From Clostridia bacterium (GTDB lineage: Bacteria; Bacillota; Clostridia; Christensenellales; Borkfalkiaceae): a DNA stretch of 64,000 bases. Position numbers and translations under genes: made by a program. Under the pieces are notes generated by a model. It saw nothing but the letters and a program-made list of their open reading frames with translations, had not been told where the DNA came from and searched no databases. The stretch spans positions 5,397 to 69,396 of the forward strand of contig CAAGAM010000248.1 of assembly GCA_900767815.1 (NCBI GenBank), written 5' to 3'. Shown here piece after piece: positions 44,462-54,163 of the stretch (position 1 is the first letter of the stretch; each line of letters opens with the position of its first letter).

Positions 44462-44799
44462 TTATTTTTCTCCGACAAAGCCTCGCCCGCGGGCGCAACC
44501 GATTTGCATGGAGCCGAAATCGATTTATCGCATTGCCGCGCTTTTCCGCTCTGATATTTTTTGCTGAGCTTAAAAATTTCGGAATATAAAAGCCCGATAT
44601 ATTTTTTTAATTTTTCGGGCTTGCCGCTCGTCACCCGTTCGATTATTTCTTTTTCGCGGGACGAGACTTCGACGGGCTTATTCTTCGCCGCTTTGATTTT
44701 CCCGATTTCCTCGCACAGCTCCATGCGCTCGACGAAAAGCTTTGAAAGCTCGCCGTCGATATCGTCTATTTCCGTTCTTAATTCTTCGATACTTTTCAT
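44458..44799 (-). CDS. Chorismate mutase, AroQ type
   Basis: A 113-residue all-helical chorismate mutase that makes prephenate for Phe and Tyr synthesis. The start at 44799 gives MKSIEELRTEIDDIDGELSK; the catalytic-type residues are in FVERMELCEEIGKIKAAKNK and the last helix KKYIGLLYSEIFKLSKKYQ. The C-terminal 25 residues are a low-complexity tail. The stop overlaps aroE and the start overlaps the aroC stop, both as ATGA, indicating tight coupling. Confidence 0.9.
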   Translation of the reverse strand: MKSIEELRTEIDDIDGELSKLFVERMELCEEIGKIKAAKNKPVEVSSREKEIIERVTSGKPEKLKKYIGLLYSEIFKLSKKYQSGKARQCDKSISAPCKSVAPAGEALSEKNK

Positions 44800-45863
44800 A
44801 ATAATTCGTCCATTACGGCAATTGCGGCAACCGCCTCGATTACGGGAACGGCGCGAACCGCAACGCAACAATCGTTTCTACCCTCGAACATCGCGATTAT
44901 ATTGGTTTTCTCCTTTAAATCGACGGTTTTCTGAGGCTTTGCGATTGTCGGCGCGGGGCGGAAAGCCGCCCTCAGAACTATATCGTCGCCGTTGGAAATT
45001 CCGCCGTTTATTCCGCCCGAAAAATTCGTGTAAAACCCGATTTTGCCTTTTTCGTCGAAATAAATTCCGTCGTTCACGAGCGAAGCGTTTTCATAGGCAA
45101 AGCCCGCGCCAAGCCCGAACTCAACGGCTTTCACCGCAGGGACGGCATAAACAAGATTTGAAATTTTGCCTTCCAACCCGCCGAAAAGCGCGCCGCCGAG
45201 CCCTGCCGGCACGCCTTTTAAAACGCACTCGATTTCTGCGCCAACGCTGTCCTTTTCGAGCTTCGCCTTCTCGATTTCGTCGATCATTTTTTCCGCGCCG
45301 TGAATTGCGGGAAATTCGCCCGCCTTAAACTCCTCGGTTATCGACGCGCCGTCGTAATATCCTTTACCTTTGGCTTTGCCCACGCGCGTGAGGTATGCGA
45401 AAATGTTTATGCCGTAACGATTTTTAAGAATTTGTTTGCAAATTCCGCCCGCCAAGCAAAGCATAGCGGTCATTCTGCCCGAAAACTCGCCGCCGCCCGC
45501 AAAATCGAGTTCGCCGCTTTTAAGATAACGTGCGATATCTGCATGCGAGGGGCGAGGGATTCCGTAAAACTTCTGCTTATCGTTGTTTTTTACGTCCGTG
45601 TTGTATATCTCCGAGCGGATTTTGCCCGTGATTTCGCTTTTCTCTCCGCCGCGTATGACCCCTTTGAGAAAGACAGGCTCGTCCGTCTCCTTTCTCGCCG
45701 TAGAAAACGAAGAGGCGGACGGGCTTCTGCGTTTTAAAAATTCTTTAAGTTCGTCTTCGCCAAACGAAAAGCCCGCAAGACCGTCTATATCGATGCCGAT
45801 TTTCTCTCCTCTCGAGGAACCGTAAATTTCGATTGACAATTTTTTTCCGTTATATGATGACAT
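44796..45863 (-). CDS. aroC: Chorismate synthase
   Basis: AroC makes chorismate from EPSP with reduced FMN. The 355 residues contain RPSHADIARYLKSGE, GGGEFSGRMTAMLCLAGGICKQ and a C-terminal GGINGGISNGDDIVLRAAFR, all family blocks. The N-terminal part is shorter and more divergent than in E. coli (SSRGEKIGIDIDGL in place of the usual G-x-SHG), but the FMN and substrate blocks remain. It overlaps aroA by 14 bases. Confidence 0.93.
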   Translation of the reverse strand: MSSYNGKKLSIEIYGSSRGEKIGIDIDGLAGFSFGEDELKEFLKRRSPSASSFSTARKETDEPVFLKGVIRGGEKSEITGKIRSEIYNTDVKNNDKQKFYGIPRPSHADIARYLKSGELDFAGGGEFSGRMTAMLCLAGGICKQILKNRYGINIFAYLTRVGKAKGKGYYDGASITEEFKAGEFPAIHGAEKMIDEIEKAKLEKDSVGAEIECVLKGVPAGLGGALFGGLEGKISNLVYAVPAVKAVEFGLGAGFAYENASLVNDGIYFDEKGKIGFYTNFSGGINGGISNGDDIVLRAAFRPAPTIAKPQKTVDLKEKTNIIAMFEGRNDCCVAVRAVPVIEAVAAIAVMDELL

Positions 45864-47136
45864 TGAAATTTCCTCCCGACGCTTTCAACTGCTCTGAAAA
45901 TTCGGGGCAGGATTTGTTCACCGCTTCCGCATTTTCTATAATACTTTCGCCGTTAAGCCCCGCCGCGATAAGAGCCGCCGCCATCACCATCCGATGGTCG
46001 CCATACGTTTTGAAAATAATTTGTTTACCCGTTTCCGCTTTCCGCTTACCGCCGTAAATTTTCAAAGTATCGCCGTCGCATTCGGTCTTCACGCCGACCG
46101 CTTCGCACATTTCAATGCATGCTTTGAGCCTGTCGCACTCCTTAAATTTAAGACGACCGACCCCCGACAGCTCGCTTACGCCTTTTGCGAAAACGCAGAA
46201 AGCAACGACGACGGGAACAAGGTCGGGGCAATCGGTAAAATCGTATTTTACAGGCTTAAGCTCGCGCTTTTTGGCGCTTACAAAATTTTCGCCCGACGTT
46301 ATGCGCGCGCCCGCTTGTTTTAATATCCCGATTATCGCTTTGTCTCCCTGTATATCGGGCGTTAAGTTCGTAACGGTAACTTTTCCCGTTAACGCGCCGA
46401 GCGTTAAAAAAGCCGCGGATGAAGAAAAATCACCGTCAACGGTATATTTCCCTTTTGTTATATACGTCTGATTTTGCCCGTTAATCGACTTATATACCAA
46501 CTTTTTACCGTTTTCGCTTTTAACGTCAAATAAAATTCCGAATCCCGACAAAACGGATAAAGTCATATCTACATACGATTTACTGACGGAGTTTTCGGTT
46601 GTAAGAACGGAATTTCCTTTAAGGAGAGGCAGGGCGAATAAAAGCCCCGAAAGGTACTGCGACGACACTCCGCCGCATATATCGAATTCGCCCGCGGTAA
46701 TTTTTCCGTTTACAAAATACCCGTCGGAAGTTTTTTCGATCTTCGCGCCGTGCTTTGTCAAAACCTCGATAAGCCCTTCGATCGGTCTTTCAATAAGCGA
46801 TTTTTCCAAAACGAACGTTGCGGAAACACCCAACGCCGCAACGACGGGCATTAAAAATCGGAGAGTCGATCCGCATTCGCCGACGTAAAGTTTTGCGCCT
46901 GTTTGCGCCCTTTCTATGCCGAAAACTTCCGCCGTACCTTCCGAAACGCTTATTTTCGCGCCGAGAGCGGAAAGACAATCGATAGTCCTGTTAACGTCGT
47001 CCGACGAGCCGACGTTTTCTATTATCGTTCTGCCGCGGCACAGCGCCGCCGCAATCAGAAACCTGTGCGCATATGATTTGCTTGCCGCCGCGCAAATTTT
47101 TCCGTTTGCCGAAAACGGCGATATTTTAACGTTCAC
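45850..47136 (-). CDS. aroA: EPSP synthase
   Basis: 3-phosphoshikimate 1-carboxyvinyltransferase, 428 residues. Blocks visible: KSYAHRFLIAAAL near the N-terminus, ECGSTLRFLMPV (around residues 86-97), GGVSSQYLSGLLFALPLL, GDFSSSAAFL, and TYGDHRMVMAAAL at about 379-391. It starts at a GTG (47136) with GGAGG 8 bases before it; no nearer ATG exists. Lies 46 bases after aroB, the largest gap within the aro part of the operon. Confidence 0.95.
   Translation of the reverse strand: MNVKISPFSANGKICAAASKSYAHRFLIAAALCRGRTIIENVGSSDDVNRTIDCLSALGAKISVSEGTAEVFGIERAQTGAKLYVGECGSTLRFLMPVVAALGVSATFVLEKSLIERPIEGLIEVLTKHGAKIEKTSDGYFVNGKITAGEFDICGGVSSQYLSGLLFALPLLKGNSVLTTENSVSKSYVDMTLSVLSGFGILFDVKSENGKKLVYKSINGQNQTYITKGKYTVDGDFSSSAAFLTLGALTGKVTVTNLTPDIQGDKAIIGILKQAGARITSGENFVSAKKRELKPVKYDFTDCPDLVPVVVAFCVFAKGVSELSGVGRLKFKECDRLKACIEMCEAVGVKTECDGDTLKIYGGKRKAETGKQIIFKTYGDHRMVMAAALIAAGLNGESIIENAEAVNKSCPEFSEQLKASGGNFNVII
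46476..46498 (+). repeat. Dispersed motif copy k (exact core)
   Basis: GTTAATCGACTTATA, exact core, antisense inside aroA, read as YKSING. Confidence 0.7.
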
Positions 47137-47182
47137 TCCAAAAGCCTCCGTGCAGTTTAAAAAATTTCCGATATCCGAACGA

Positions 47183-48211
47183 TTATTTTAAAATCCGCCA
47201 CATATCCGAAATGCGGATATTCTCCACTTTCGGCTCGCCTATATCTTTAAGCAGAATCATGCTTATTCTATCGCCCGAAACCTTCTTGTCGAACAGTATG
47301 CGCGATTTAACGTCCCGCATATCGACGCCACTATCGAAATTAAACGCATAAGCGTTCAAAAGCCCTTTCATTTTGCTCACGACTTCGGGAGAGAGCGAGT
47401 AAAAGTCCGCCGATAAGTCGATTATCTTCATAATTCCGTAAGCAACGCACAGTCCGTGAGAAAGAGTGAAACCCTTTGATGCTTCTAAAGCGTGACCTAT
47501 GGTATGCCCTAAATTGAGAAGCTTTCTGCCGCTTCTTTTCTTTAATTCGAACTCGTCTTTTTCAACGACCGCGCGCTTTATATCGGCGCACCTATATACA
47601 AGTTCTTCCGTATCGTCCTTTAACGCGGAAAGATTAAACGATTTATCCAAAAAGGCATACTTAACAATTTCGCCCACGCCGCTTTCTTTTTCCCGCGGCG
47701 GCAACGAATCGAAACAATCGGTGTTCACGTATACGAGTGCGGGCGAATGAAACGCCCCCGCAAGGTTTTTCCCGTAGCCCGTGTTTATCGCGGTTTTCCC
47801 GCCGATCGACGCGTCGACAGCCGACAAAATCGTGGTGGAAACAATCGCAAACTTAATTCCGCGCATAAAAGTAGCGGCGACAAAACCCGTGAGATCGCTC
47901 ACCGCGCCGCCGCCCACGGCTATAATCATATCGTTTCTGTCCGCCCCTCTTAAAGCCAGCTCGTCGATAAGTTTTTTATAGACGTTAAAACTCTTGCACT
48001 CCTCACCCGCGGGAACTACAATTTCCGAAAGCTCGAAATCGCAAAGCTCGTCGCGAATTTCTTTTGCAAAAAGTTTTTTGGTGTTTTTATCGTAAACGAC
48101 AAACAGCCTGCCGCCGCCGTAAACGGATAAAATCTCCTCGTTAAGCCCCGCAAATGAGCTTTCGACGACGTATCTGTACGGCTGTTTGGTTTTTATCGTA
48201 AGTTCTTTCAT
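47183..48211 (-). CDS. aroB: 3-dehydroquinate synthase
   Basis: A 342-residue NAD- and Zn-dependent enzyme, second step of the shikimate pathway. The family block GGGAVSDLTGFVAATFMRG (about residues 102-120), then STTILSAVDASIGGKTAIN, and the metal-binding His in GHTIGHALE and LSHGLCVAYG are present. The start overlaps the DAHP synthase stop by 4 bases. Confidence 0.95.
   Translation of the reverse strand: MKELTIKTKQPYRYVVESSFAGLNEEILSVYGGGRLFVVYDKNTKKLFAKEIRDELCDFELSEIVVPAGEECKSFNVYKKLIDELALRGADRNDMIIAVGGGAVSDLTGFVAATFMRGIKFAIVSTTILSAVDASIGGKTAINTGYGKNLAGAFHSPALVYVNTDCFDSLPPREKESGVGEIVKYAFLDKSFNLSALKDDTEELVYRCADIKRAVVEKDEFELKKRSGRKLLNLGHTIGHALEASKGFTLSHGLCVAYGIMKIIDLSADFYSLSPEVVSKMKGLLNAYAFNFDSGVDMRDVKSRILFDKKVSGDRISMILLKDIGEPKVENIRISDMWRILK
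47409..47428 (-). repeat. Dispersed motif copy l
   Basis: GATAATCGACTTATCGGC on the minus strand, one mismatch to the core. It lies in aroB, encoding IIDLSA in yet another frame. Confidence 0.55.
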
Positions 48212-49227
48212 CTCTCAACCCTCTTGTTTCCGCAAATCGATAAAATCCCCTCTGTCTTTTTGACTATTTCGGCAAACTCTTCGGGCTTAACCGCCTGAGC
48301 GCCGTCGCAAAGAGCATGCTCGGGGTCGTTATGAACTTCGATCATAACCCCGTCCGCCGAAACCGCCGCCGAAGCGAGAGACAAGGGCGAAACGAGCCGT
48401 TTAAGCCCGGAAGCGTGGCTCGGATCTACTATTACGGGCAAATGCGTGAATTCTTTTAAAAGAGGGATAACGCCCAAATCGAGAGTGTTTCTCGTGAGAG
48501 TTTCGAACGTTCTTATTCCGCGTTCGCACAAAATTACGTTTTTATTGCCCTCGGACATGACGTATTCCGCGCTTAATAAAAGCTCGTCCACGGTGTTGAC
48601 AAGCCCGCGCTTCAACAAAACGGGCGTATCGAGCCTGCCGACTTCTTTTAAAAGTTCGAAATTCTGCATGTTTCTCGCGCCGATCTGAATTATATCCACG
48701 CCGTCGAAATCGTCGATGTTTTTCACGCCCGCGATTTCCGTTATTATCGGCATACCCGTTTCGGCTTTGGCTTTTTTCAGAAGTTTTATTCCTTCCGATT
48801 TAAGCCCCTGAAAATCGTAAGGCGAAGTGCGCGGCTTGAACGCCCCGCCCCGAAGAATCGCCGCACCCGCTTTTTTAACGGCCTCCGCAATGCCTATAAT
48901 CTGTTTTTCGCTTTCGACGGAGCAAGGACCTGCGATGAACGTGTAATTCTCCCCGCCGATTTTCTTTCCGCCCGCCGTTACAACGGTATCTTCGGGATGA
49001 AATTTGCGGTTCGTGAGCTTATATTTTTCTGTCACCCTCGTAACCTTTTCCACGATGTCCATAGACTTTAAAAGCTCTTCGTCGATATTCTCCACGCCGC
49101 TTAAAATGCCGACGAGGAGTTTTCCGCCCGCCGTTTCCACGTCTGCCGACGCGCCTTGCCGAGCTATCCAATCGACGAGTTTGTTAAGTTGTTTTTCGTC
49201 CGCTCCGTTTTTTATGGTAATTATCAT
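48208..49227 (-). CDS. aroF: DAHP synthase, type I-beta with regulatory N-domain
   Basis: The first committed step of the shikimate pathway. Of 339 residues, the first about 70 form a ferredoxin/ACT-like domain (MIITIKNGADEKQLNKLVD ... IVEKVTRVTEKYKL), and the rest is the TIM barrel with FIAGPCSVES, GGAFKPRTSPYDFQG, IQIGARNMQNF and VDPSHASG. Type I-beta enzymes with this N-domain are feedback-inhibited by aromatic amino acids in other species. It begins 21 bases after the second ABC gene with a weak ribosome site, so it seems part of the longer transcript. Confidence 0.95.
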   Translation of the reverse strand: MIITIKNGADEKQLNKLVDWIARQGASADVETAGGKLLVGILSGVENIDEELLKSMDIVEKVTRVTEKYKLTNRKFHPEDTVVTAGGKKIGGENYTFIAGPCSVESEKQIIGIAEAVKKAGAAILRGGAFKPRTSPYDFQGLKSEGIKLLKKAKAETGMPIITEIAGVKNIDDFDGVDIIQIGARNMQNFELLKEVGRLDTPVLLKRGLVNTVDELLLSAEYVMSEGNKNVILCERGIRTFETLTRNTLDLGVIPLLKEFTHLPVIVDPSHASGLKRLVSPLSLASAAVSADGVMIEVHNDPEHALCDGAQAVKPEEFAEIVKKTEGILSICGNKRVER

Positions 49228-49248
49228 ATTAAACCCCGCGCGGTGGTT

Positions 49249-51021
49249 TTATGCGCCCGCGTATTGACTGTTGTATAATTCGTAATAGAATCCGTGTTTT
49301 TCTAAAAGCTCTTTGTGATTGCCCTGCTCGATGACGTTCCCGTCTTTCATAACGAGAATTACGTCCGCACTCTTTATTGTCGAAAGCCTGTGCGCGACGA
49401 TGAAACCCGTTTTTCCGCTCGTTAACGTATCGAACGCCTGTTGAATTTTCATTTCGGTACGCGTATCGATGGACGAAGTCGCCTCGTCGAGAATAAGCAC
49501 GGGCGGAAGACACAACATAACCCTTGCGATGCAGATAAGCTGTTTCTGCCCGACCGAAAGCCCGTCTTCTCCGATGATCGCGTCGTAGCCGCCTTCGAGC
49601 CTCGTTATAAAACCGTGCGCGTGCGCCATTTTGCACGCTTTTTCCACTTCTTCGCGGGTCGCGTCCTTTCTTCCTATCCTTACGTTATCCAGAACACTCG
49701 CCTTTCTTATCCAGGTTTCCTGCAAAACCATACCTATGTTAAGCCTTAACGAGCGTCTTTCGATTTCGGTTATCGGTATATCGTCGTATCTGATTTCGCC
49801 CGAATTTACGTCGTAAAATCGCATTAAAAGATTGATAAGCGTCGTTTTTCCGCAACCCGTGGGTCCCACTATCGCGACTTTCGTCCCCTTTTTAACCGAA
49901 AGATTGAAATGCTCTATAAGCTTTTTATCGGCAACGTAGGAAAAGCATACGTCTTTTATATCTACGTCGCCGTTTATCGTACCGATTTTTTTCTCGTCCG
50001 CAAAAATCTTTTCCTCGGGTTCGTCCAAAATTTCGAAAAGCCTTGCCGCGCTTGCTTTTGCGCTCGTAAGCTCGGTTAAAACGGATGTAATTTCGTTAAA
50101 CGGCTTCGTGTAACGGTTTGCGTAGCTTAAAAGCGAAAGAATTCCGCCCGCCGTAACTACGGGAAGTCCGCCGACGGGATAAATCGCAAGGAGCGCGCCC
50201 GCCAGCGCGACTGCCGCGTAAACTATCGAATTTATAACCCTTGTGGACGGGTTTGTAAGCGATGAAAAGAACACCGCCTTAAAAGACGTTTTTTTAAGTT
50301 CTGCGTTTATTTTGTCGAACTTCCCGCCGAAAGTTTCCTCGGCGGAATAAGCTTTAACGGTGGGCAGATTGGAAAGAGTTTCCTCAACCAAAGCCGTCTG
50401 CTCGCCCGTTAATTTCGACTGAGCTTTGAAAAGCCCGTAAGTTCTGCCCGTTATGAATTTCGCCGTTAAAAGAGACAGCGGAGTTAAAAGGAACACAACC
50501 GCGGCTATGAGCGGATTGATATAAATCATGAATCCGAGCGTGCCGATAATTGTTATTATCCCCGTGAAAAACCTCGAAAATCCTAATAAAAGTCCGTCCG
50601 AAAGTTTGTCCGCGTCGCCTATTTCGACGCTTAAAAGGTCGCCCGTCGAACGCCCGTCGAGATATTTCAGAGGCACTCTCTGAAGCTTTTCAAAAACGTC
50701 GTTTCTTATCCTTGCCGTCATTCCGTTGGAAATTTTGTTACACAGAACTTCGGTTATCCATTGGCTCAACCCCGCGCCGACGGCAGCCGCCGCGGCGTAA
50801 ACAAACAGTTTGTAAAGCCCGTCGAACCCGACTTCGTTTTTGCCGACGATAAGGTCGGTAGCCTTTCCGAAAAGTATGGGCAGAATAAGCGAAAACGCGA
50901 CGTACACGGCAGACGCTATAAGCGAAATTATAAACGCCGCGCGGTATTTCGAAGCATATTTCCAAAGTCGTTTTATCACGCCCTTGTTTTTTTCGGCGTT
51001 TTTAACGTTTTTCGCGCTCAT
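49249..51021 (-). CDS. ABC exporter subunit 2 (membrane plus ATPase)
   Basis: A 590-residue half-transporter: six membrane helices (residues about 25-320) and an ATPase domain with Walker A GPTGCGKTTLINLL, signature LSVGQKQLICIAR (G replaced by V at the third position) and Walker B with catalytic Glu in LILDEATSSID. Paired with the next gene, it resembles the consensus-site subunit of a heterodimeric exporter such as TM287/288 or BmrCD. Substrate unknown. The start overlaps the partner's stop by 4 bases. Confidence 0.93.
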   Translation of the reverse strand: MSAKNVKNAEKNKGVIKRLWKYASKYRAAFIISLIASAVYVAFSLILPILFGKATDLIVGKNEVGFDGLYKLFVYAAAAAVGAGLSQWITEVLCNKISNGMTARIRNDVFEKLQRVPLKYLDGRSTGDLLSVEIGDADKLSDGLLLGFSRFFTGIITIIGTLGFMIYINPLIAAVVFLLTPLSLLTAKFITGRTYGLFKAQSKLTGEQTALVEETLSNLPTVKAYSAEETFGGKFDKINAELKKTSFKAVFFSSLTNPSTRVINSIVYAAVALAGALLAIYPVGGLPVVTAGGILSLLSYANRYTKPFNEITSVLTELTSAKASAARLFEILDEPEEKIFADEKKIGTINGDVDIKDVCFSYVADKKLIEHFNLSVKKGTKVAIVGPTGCGKTTLINLLMRFYDVNSGEIRYDDIPITEIERRSLRLNIGMVLQETWIRKASVLDNVRIGRKDATREEVEKACKMAHAHGFITRLEGGYDAIIGEDGLSVGQKQLICIARVMLCLPPVLILDEATSSIDTRTEMKIQQAFDTLTSGKTGFIVAHRLSTIKSADVILVMKDGNVIEQGNHKELLEKHGFYYELYNSQYAGA

Positions 51022-52730
51022 TTTTTCGCCTCCCCGCTCATTTGCGAAGCTTCCGTTTCACGGAATACGGAACAAGTTTTTCTGAGTTCGTCCGCCGTTC
51101 CGATTCCTACGATTTCGCCTTCGTCCATAACGATTATCTTATCCGCGCCCGCAACGGAAGACGCCCTTTGCGAAACGATGAACGTCGTAACGGGATAATC
51201 GGAATTTTTTATCGCTCTCCTGAGCTTTAAATCGGTTATATAATCGAGCGCGGACGAGCTGTCGTCCAGAATAAGCACTTCGGGGCGTTTTGCCAAAGCC
51301 CTTGCGACGGAAATTCTCTGCCGCTGTCCGCCCGAAAGGTTTCTGCCGTTCTGCTCTAAAACGGAATCGATTCCGTTTTCCTTTGCCTTAACGACGTCCG
51401 CCGCCTGAGCCTTTTCTATGCCGGCGTTTATGTTTTCGTCCGACAGGTCGCCGAGCGGCGAAACGTTTGAACGGATCGTTCCTTTAAACACCGCGGGGCG
51501 TTGAAGCGCGATTCCGATTTTTTTGCGAAGCTCTTTTAAAGAATAACTCTTAACGTTCTTTCCGTCAAGGAACACCGTGCCTTCGCTCGCGTCGTAAAGC
51601 CTCGGAAGAAGATTGACTATCGTCGATTTTCCGCTGCCCGTGCCGCCGATTATGCCTATCGTATCGCCTTTATTCGCTTTGAAATTTATATTTTTAACTC
51701 CTACCGAGCCGTCGGTATATTTAACTCCGACGTTGCGGAATTCGATGTAACTATCCGAAGTTTCATGCCTTTTTTCATTTTCCGTTTCGCTGTCCGTATC
51801 GAGAGCCGTCTGAACTCTCTTTGCCGAAGCAAGCGCGCGGAAAATGGATACGACGAGGTTTGCGAACTTGACGAGTTCTATTAAAATCTGCGACATATAG
51901 TCGTATAAAGCGACTGTCATACCCTGAGAAAGCGTACCCGCGTTGACCTTTATCGCCCCGCCCCACAAAAGCGCGACGATCGCGAGGTTGATTATCGTGA
52001 ACGTGAGCGGATTCAAAAGAGATGAAATCGCGCCCGCGCCGTTCTGAAATTTTTCTAAAACGCCGTTCTTTTTGCGGTAAGCCGCGATTTCGTCGTTCTC
52101 CGCGCCGAACGCCCTTATAACTCTCACGCCCGTCAGATTTTCGCGGGCGGATAACGCCACGTCGTCGAGATATTTTTGCGTTTCTACGTATTTCGGCATG
52201 GTTACTTTCATTATGACTACCACGACGAGGGACAAAACGAGAATTGTCGCAAGGAAAATAAGGGATATCTTCGCGTCGATAAGAAGGGCGCAGACAAACG
52301 CGCCCGCAACCACGAACGGCGAACGAAGCAGAAGCCTCAACGCGATGTTAAGCCCGCTTTGCATCTGATTTACGTCGCTCGTCATTCGCGTAATCATCGT
52401 AGAAACGCCCATTTTATCCGTTTCGTACAGGGGCGACGACAATAATTTTTTATACAGTTCCGACCTGACTTCCGTGGAAAAGCCCGTTGCGGCTTTTGCC
52501 GAGAAGAACTGACCGAGAATCGAAAACCCGAAGCCAAAAAGCGCAAGCCCGAGCATTATGCAGGCGTCGGTTATAATTACCCGCGTATCGTTTCCGTTCA
52601 CGCCGCGGTTTATGATATCCGCGACGAAAAGAGGAACCAGAAGCTCCAATAACGCTTCCGCAAGCTTGCAAAGCGGCGCGAGAATACACTCTTTTTTATA
52701 TTTTTTTACGTTTGAAATTACGTTGTTCAT
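51018..52730 (-). CDS. ABC exporter subunit 1, degenerate catalytic site
   Basis: A 570-residue half-transporter with six membrane helices and an ATPase domain: Walker A GGTGSGKSTIVNLLPR, signature NLSGGQRQRIS, but LILDDSSSALDY where catalytic Glu would be, so the Glu is replaced by Asp. Heterodimeric exporters have just one such degenerate site; together with the normal second subunit this is the expected pattern. It starts 23 bases after the MoxR gene stop. Confidence 0.93.
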   Translation of the reverse strand: MNNVISNVKKYKKECILAPLCKLAEALLELLVPLFVADIINRGVNGNDTRVIITDACIMLGLALFGFGFSILGQFFSAKAATGFSTEVRSELYKKLLSSPLYETDKMGVSTMITRMTSDVNQMQSGLNIALRLLLRSPFVVAGAFVCALLIDAKISLIFLATILVLSLVVVVIMKVTMPKYVETQKYLDDVALSARENLTGVRVIRAFGAENDEIAAYRKKNGVLEKFQNGAGAISSLLNPLTFTIINLAIVALLWGGAIKVNAGTLSQGMTVALYDYMSQILIELVKFANLVVSIFRALASAKRVQTALDTDSETENEKRHETSDSYIEFRNVGVKYTDGSVGVKNINFKANKGDTIGIIGGTGSGKSTIVNLLPRLYDASEGTVFLDGKNVKSYSLKELRKKIGIALQRPAVFKGTIRSNVSPLGDLSDENINAGIEKAQAADVVKAKENGIDSVLEQNGRNLSGGQRQRISVARALAKRPEVLILDDSSSALDYITDLKLRRAIKNSDYPVTTFIVSQRASSVAGADKIIVMDEGEIVGIGTADELRKTCSVFRETEASQMSGEAKK

Positions 52731-52753
52731 TTTGATGAATCACTCGCCGGATT

Positions 52754-54163
52754 TTATCTTTTCAAATCTTTCAACGCCTTTTTGGCAAGCTCGGTAGCCT
52801 TGTCGTTTCCGCCGAGCAGAAGCTCGCTGTCAAGCTCGTAAAACTTCGGGCAACCGTATCTCGCGATGAACGCAACGAAATTCTCGCTCGAAAGCATCGC
52901 CGTGATGCTCGAGGAAAGCTCCTGCCCCTTCCCGAGCGATTTTTCGGCAAAGCTTAAAACATTTTCGATCTTCACGACGTGGCTCATGCCGTACTCGTTG
53001 CATTCCGCGGTGTATTTTCTTGCGAATTCGTGCGGTTTTTCCTCGGCAAGCCCGTTGATAACCGTTCTGTATTCGGCTTTCTGATATCTGCTGAGCGTAC
53101 CCGTTTTATATTTTCTGAAAAGGTCTTCGACGCCTTTTTTGATATTGTCGGACTCGGCAACCGCCGTCGCTCCTTCCGACGCCTCGGCTTTTGCCATGGC
53201 TTTATCGGCGATTTTAACGGCTTTCGCACGCAAAATTTCCGCCAAAGCGAACCTCTCGTCAAACGTTCCGTCAGATAAATCGATTTTATCCAGAACTCCG
53301 TTTTCCACGTCGTCGCTCGCAACTATTTTGCCGAATTTAAGAAATACCGTATAATATCCCGCAAATTCGCTCGCGATTTTGGGGCTTTGAATAAACCCGC
53401 TTATAAGCGACATGTTTACGGGGATACCGAGTTTTTCATATTCGTAAAGGGCGTAAGAAAGGTCTTCCCAGCTTCTCGGAGTTACAAGCTCCACCCCGTC
53501 CGGGTTTTTCTGCGCCGTGAAAAGATAATTGCTGTTAAGCGACAAAAATCCGACGATCGCGCTATGCACGCCCGAATTCAGCGCATAGGTTTTGAACGCC
53601 TCGTAATCGGGTTCCACTTCGAGCTTTTTAACCCTGTCGAGGGTAACCATATCGAGTTCGTTAACCGATTTGTTGAATTCCTCGGGGTTGCCCGCGGCGG
53701 TTAAAATCCAGCCGTCGGGAATTTTATGCGCACCGAATTTTTTGTGCTGCAAAAGCTCGAGCATTGCGGGTGCGAGAGTTTCGGAAACGCAGTTTATTTC
53801 GTCGATGAACAAAATTCCTTCCTTTTTCCCTTGCGTTTCGATAGCTTCGTAAACCTCGGCTACGATTTCGCTCATCGTGTATTCGGTAACAGAATATTCC
53901 TTCCCTCCGAATATCTTTTTGGAAATGAACGGCAAGCCTATCGCCGACTGGCGGGTGTGATGAGTTATCGTATACCCTAAAAATCCGATGTCGAGTTCGG
54001 CGGCGATTTTGCTCATTATCGCCGTTTTCCCTATTCCCGGCGCGCCGATCAAAAGGGTGGGGCGCTGACGTTCGACGGGGACTTCGTAGTTTCCGTTCGC
54101 GTCTTTGGAAAGGTAAATTCTGATTGCGTTTTTAACTTCGTTTTTTGCCTCTGAAATATTCAT
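52754..54163 (-). CDS. MoxR-type AAA+ ATPase
   Basis: A 469-residue AAA+ protein with Walker A GAPGIGKTA (about residues 39-47), Walker B ILFIDEINCVSET (about 117-129) and a sensor region LTAAGNPEEFN. The C-terminal 170 residues are helical. MoxR ATPases act as chaperones for VWA-domain proteins, and the gene ends where a VWA-like gene's neighbour begins: the upstream gene's stop overlaps its start by one base (TAATG). The substrate or complex being assembled is unknown. Confidence 0.92.
   Translation of the reverse strand: MNISEAKNEVKNAIRIYLSKDANGNYEVPVERQRPTLLIGAPGIGKTAIMSKIAAELDIGFLGYTITHHTRQSAIGLPFISKKIFGGKEYSVTEYTMSEIVAEVYEAIETQGKKEGILFIDEINCVSETLAPAMLELLQHKKFGAHKIPDGWILTAAGNPEEFNKSVNELDMVTLDRVKKLEVEPDYEAFKTYALNSGVHSAIVGFLSLNSNYLFTAQKNPDGVELVTPRSWEDLSYALYEYEKLGIPVNMSLISGFIQSPKIASEFAGYYTVFLKFGKIVASDDVENGVLDKIDLSDGTFDERFALAEILRAKAVKIADKAMAKAEASEGATAVAESDNIKKGVEDLFRKYKTGTLSRYQKAEYRTVINGLAEEKPHEFARKYTAECNEYGMSHVVKIENVLSFAEKSLGKGQELSSSITAMLSSENFVAFIARYGCPKFYELDSELLLGGNDKATELAKKALKDLKR

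Noticed and set aside
49912..49932. Further motif-like site CTATAAG ... TTATCGGC
   Set aside because: The ends match the dispersed motif, but the four central bases differ, so it was not counted.
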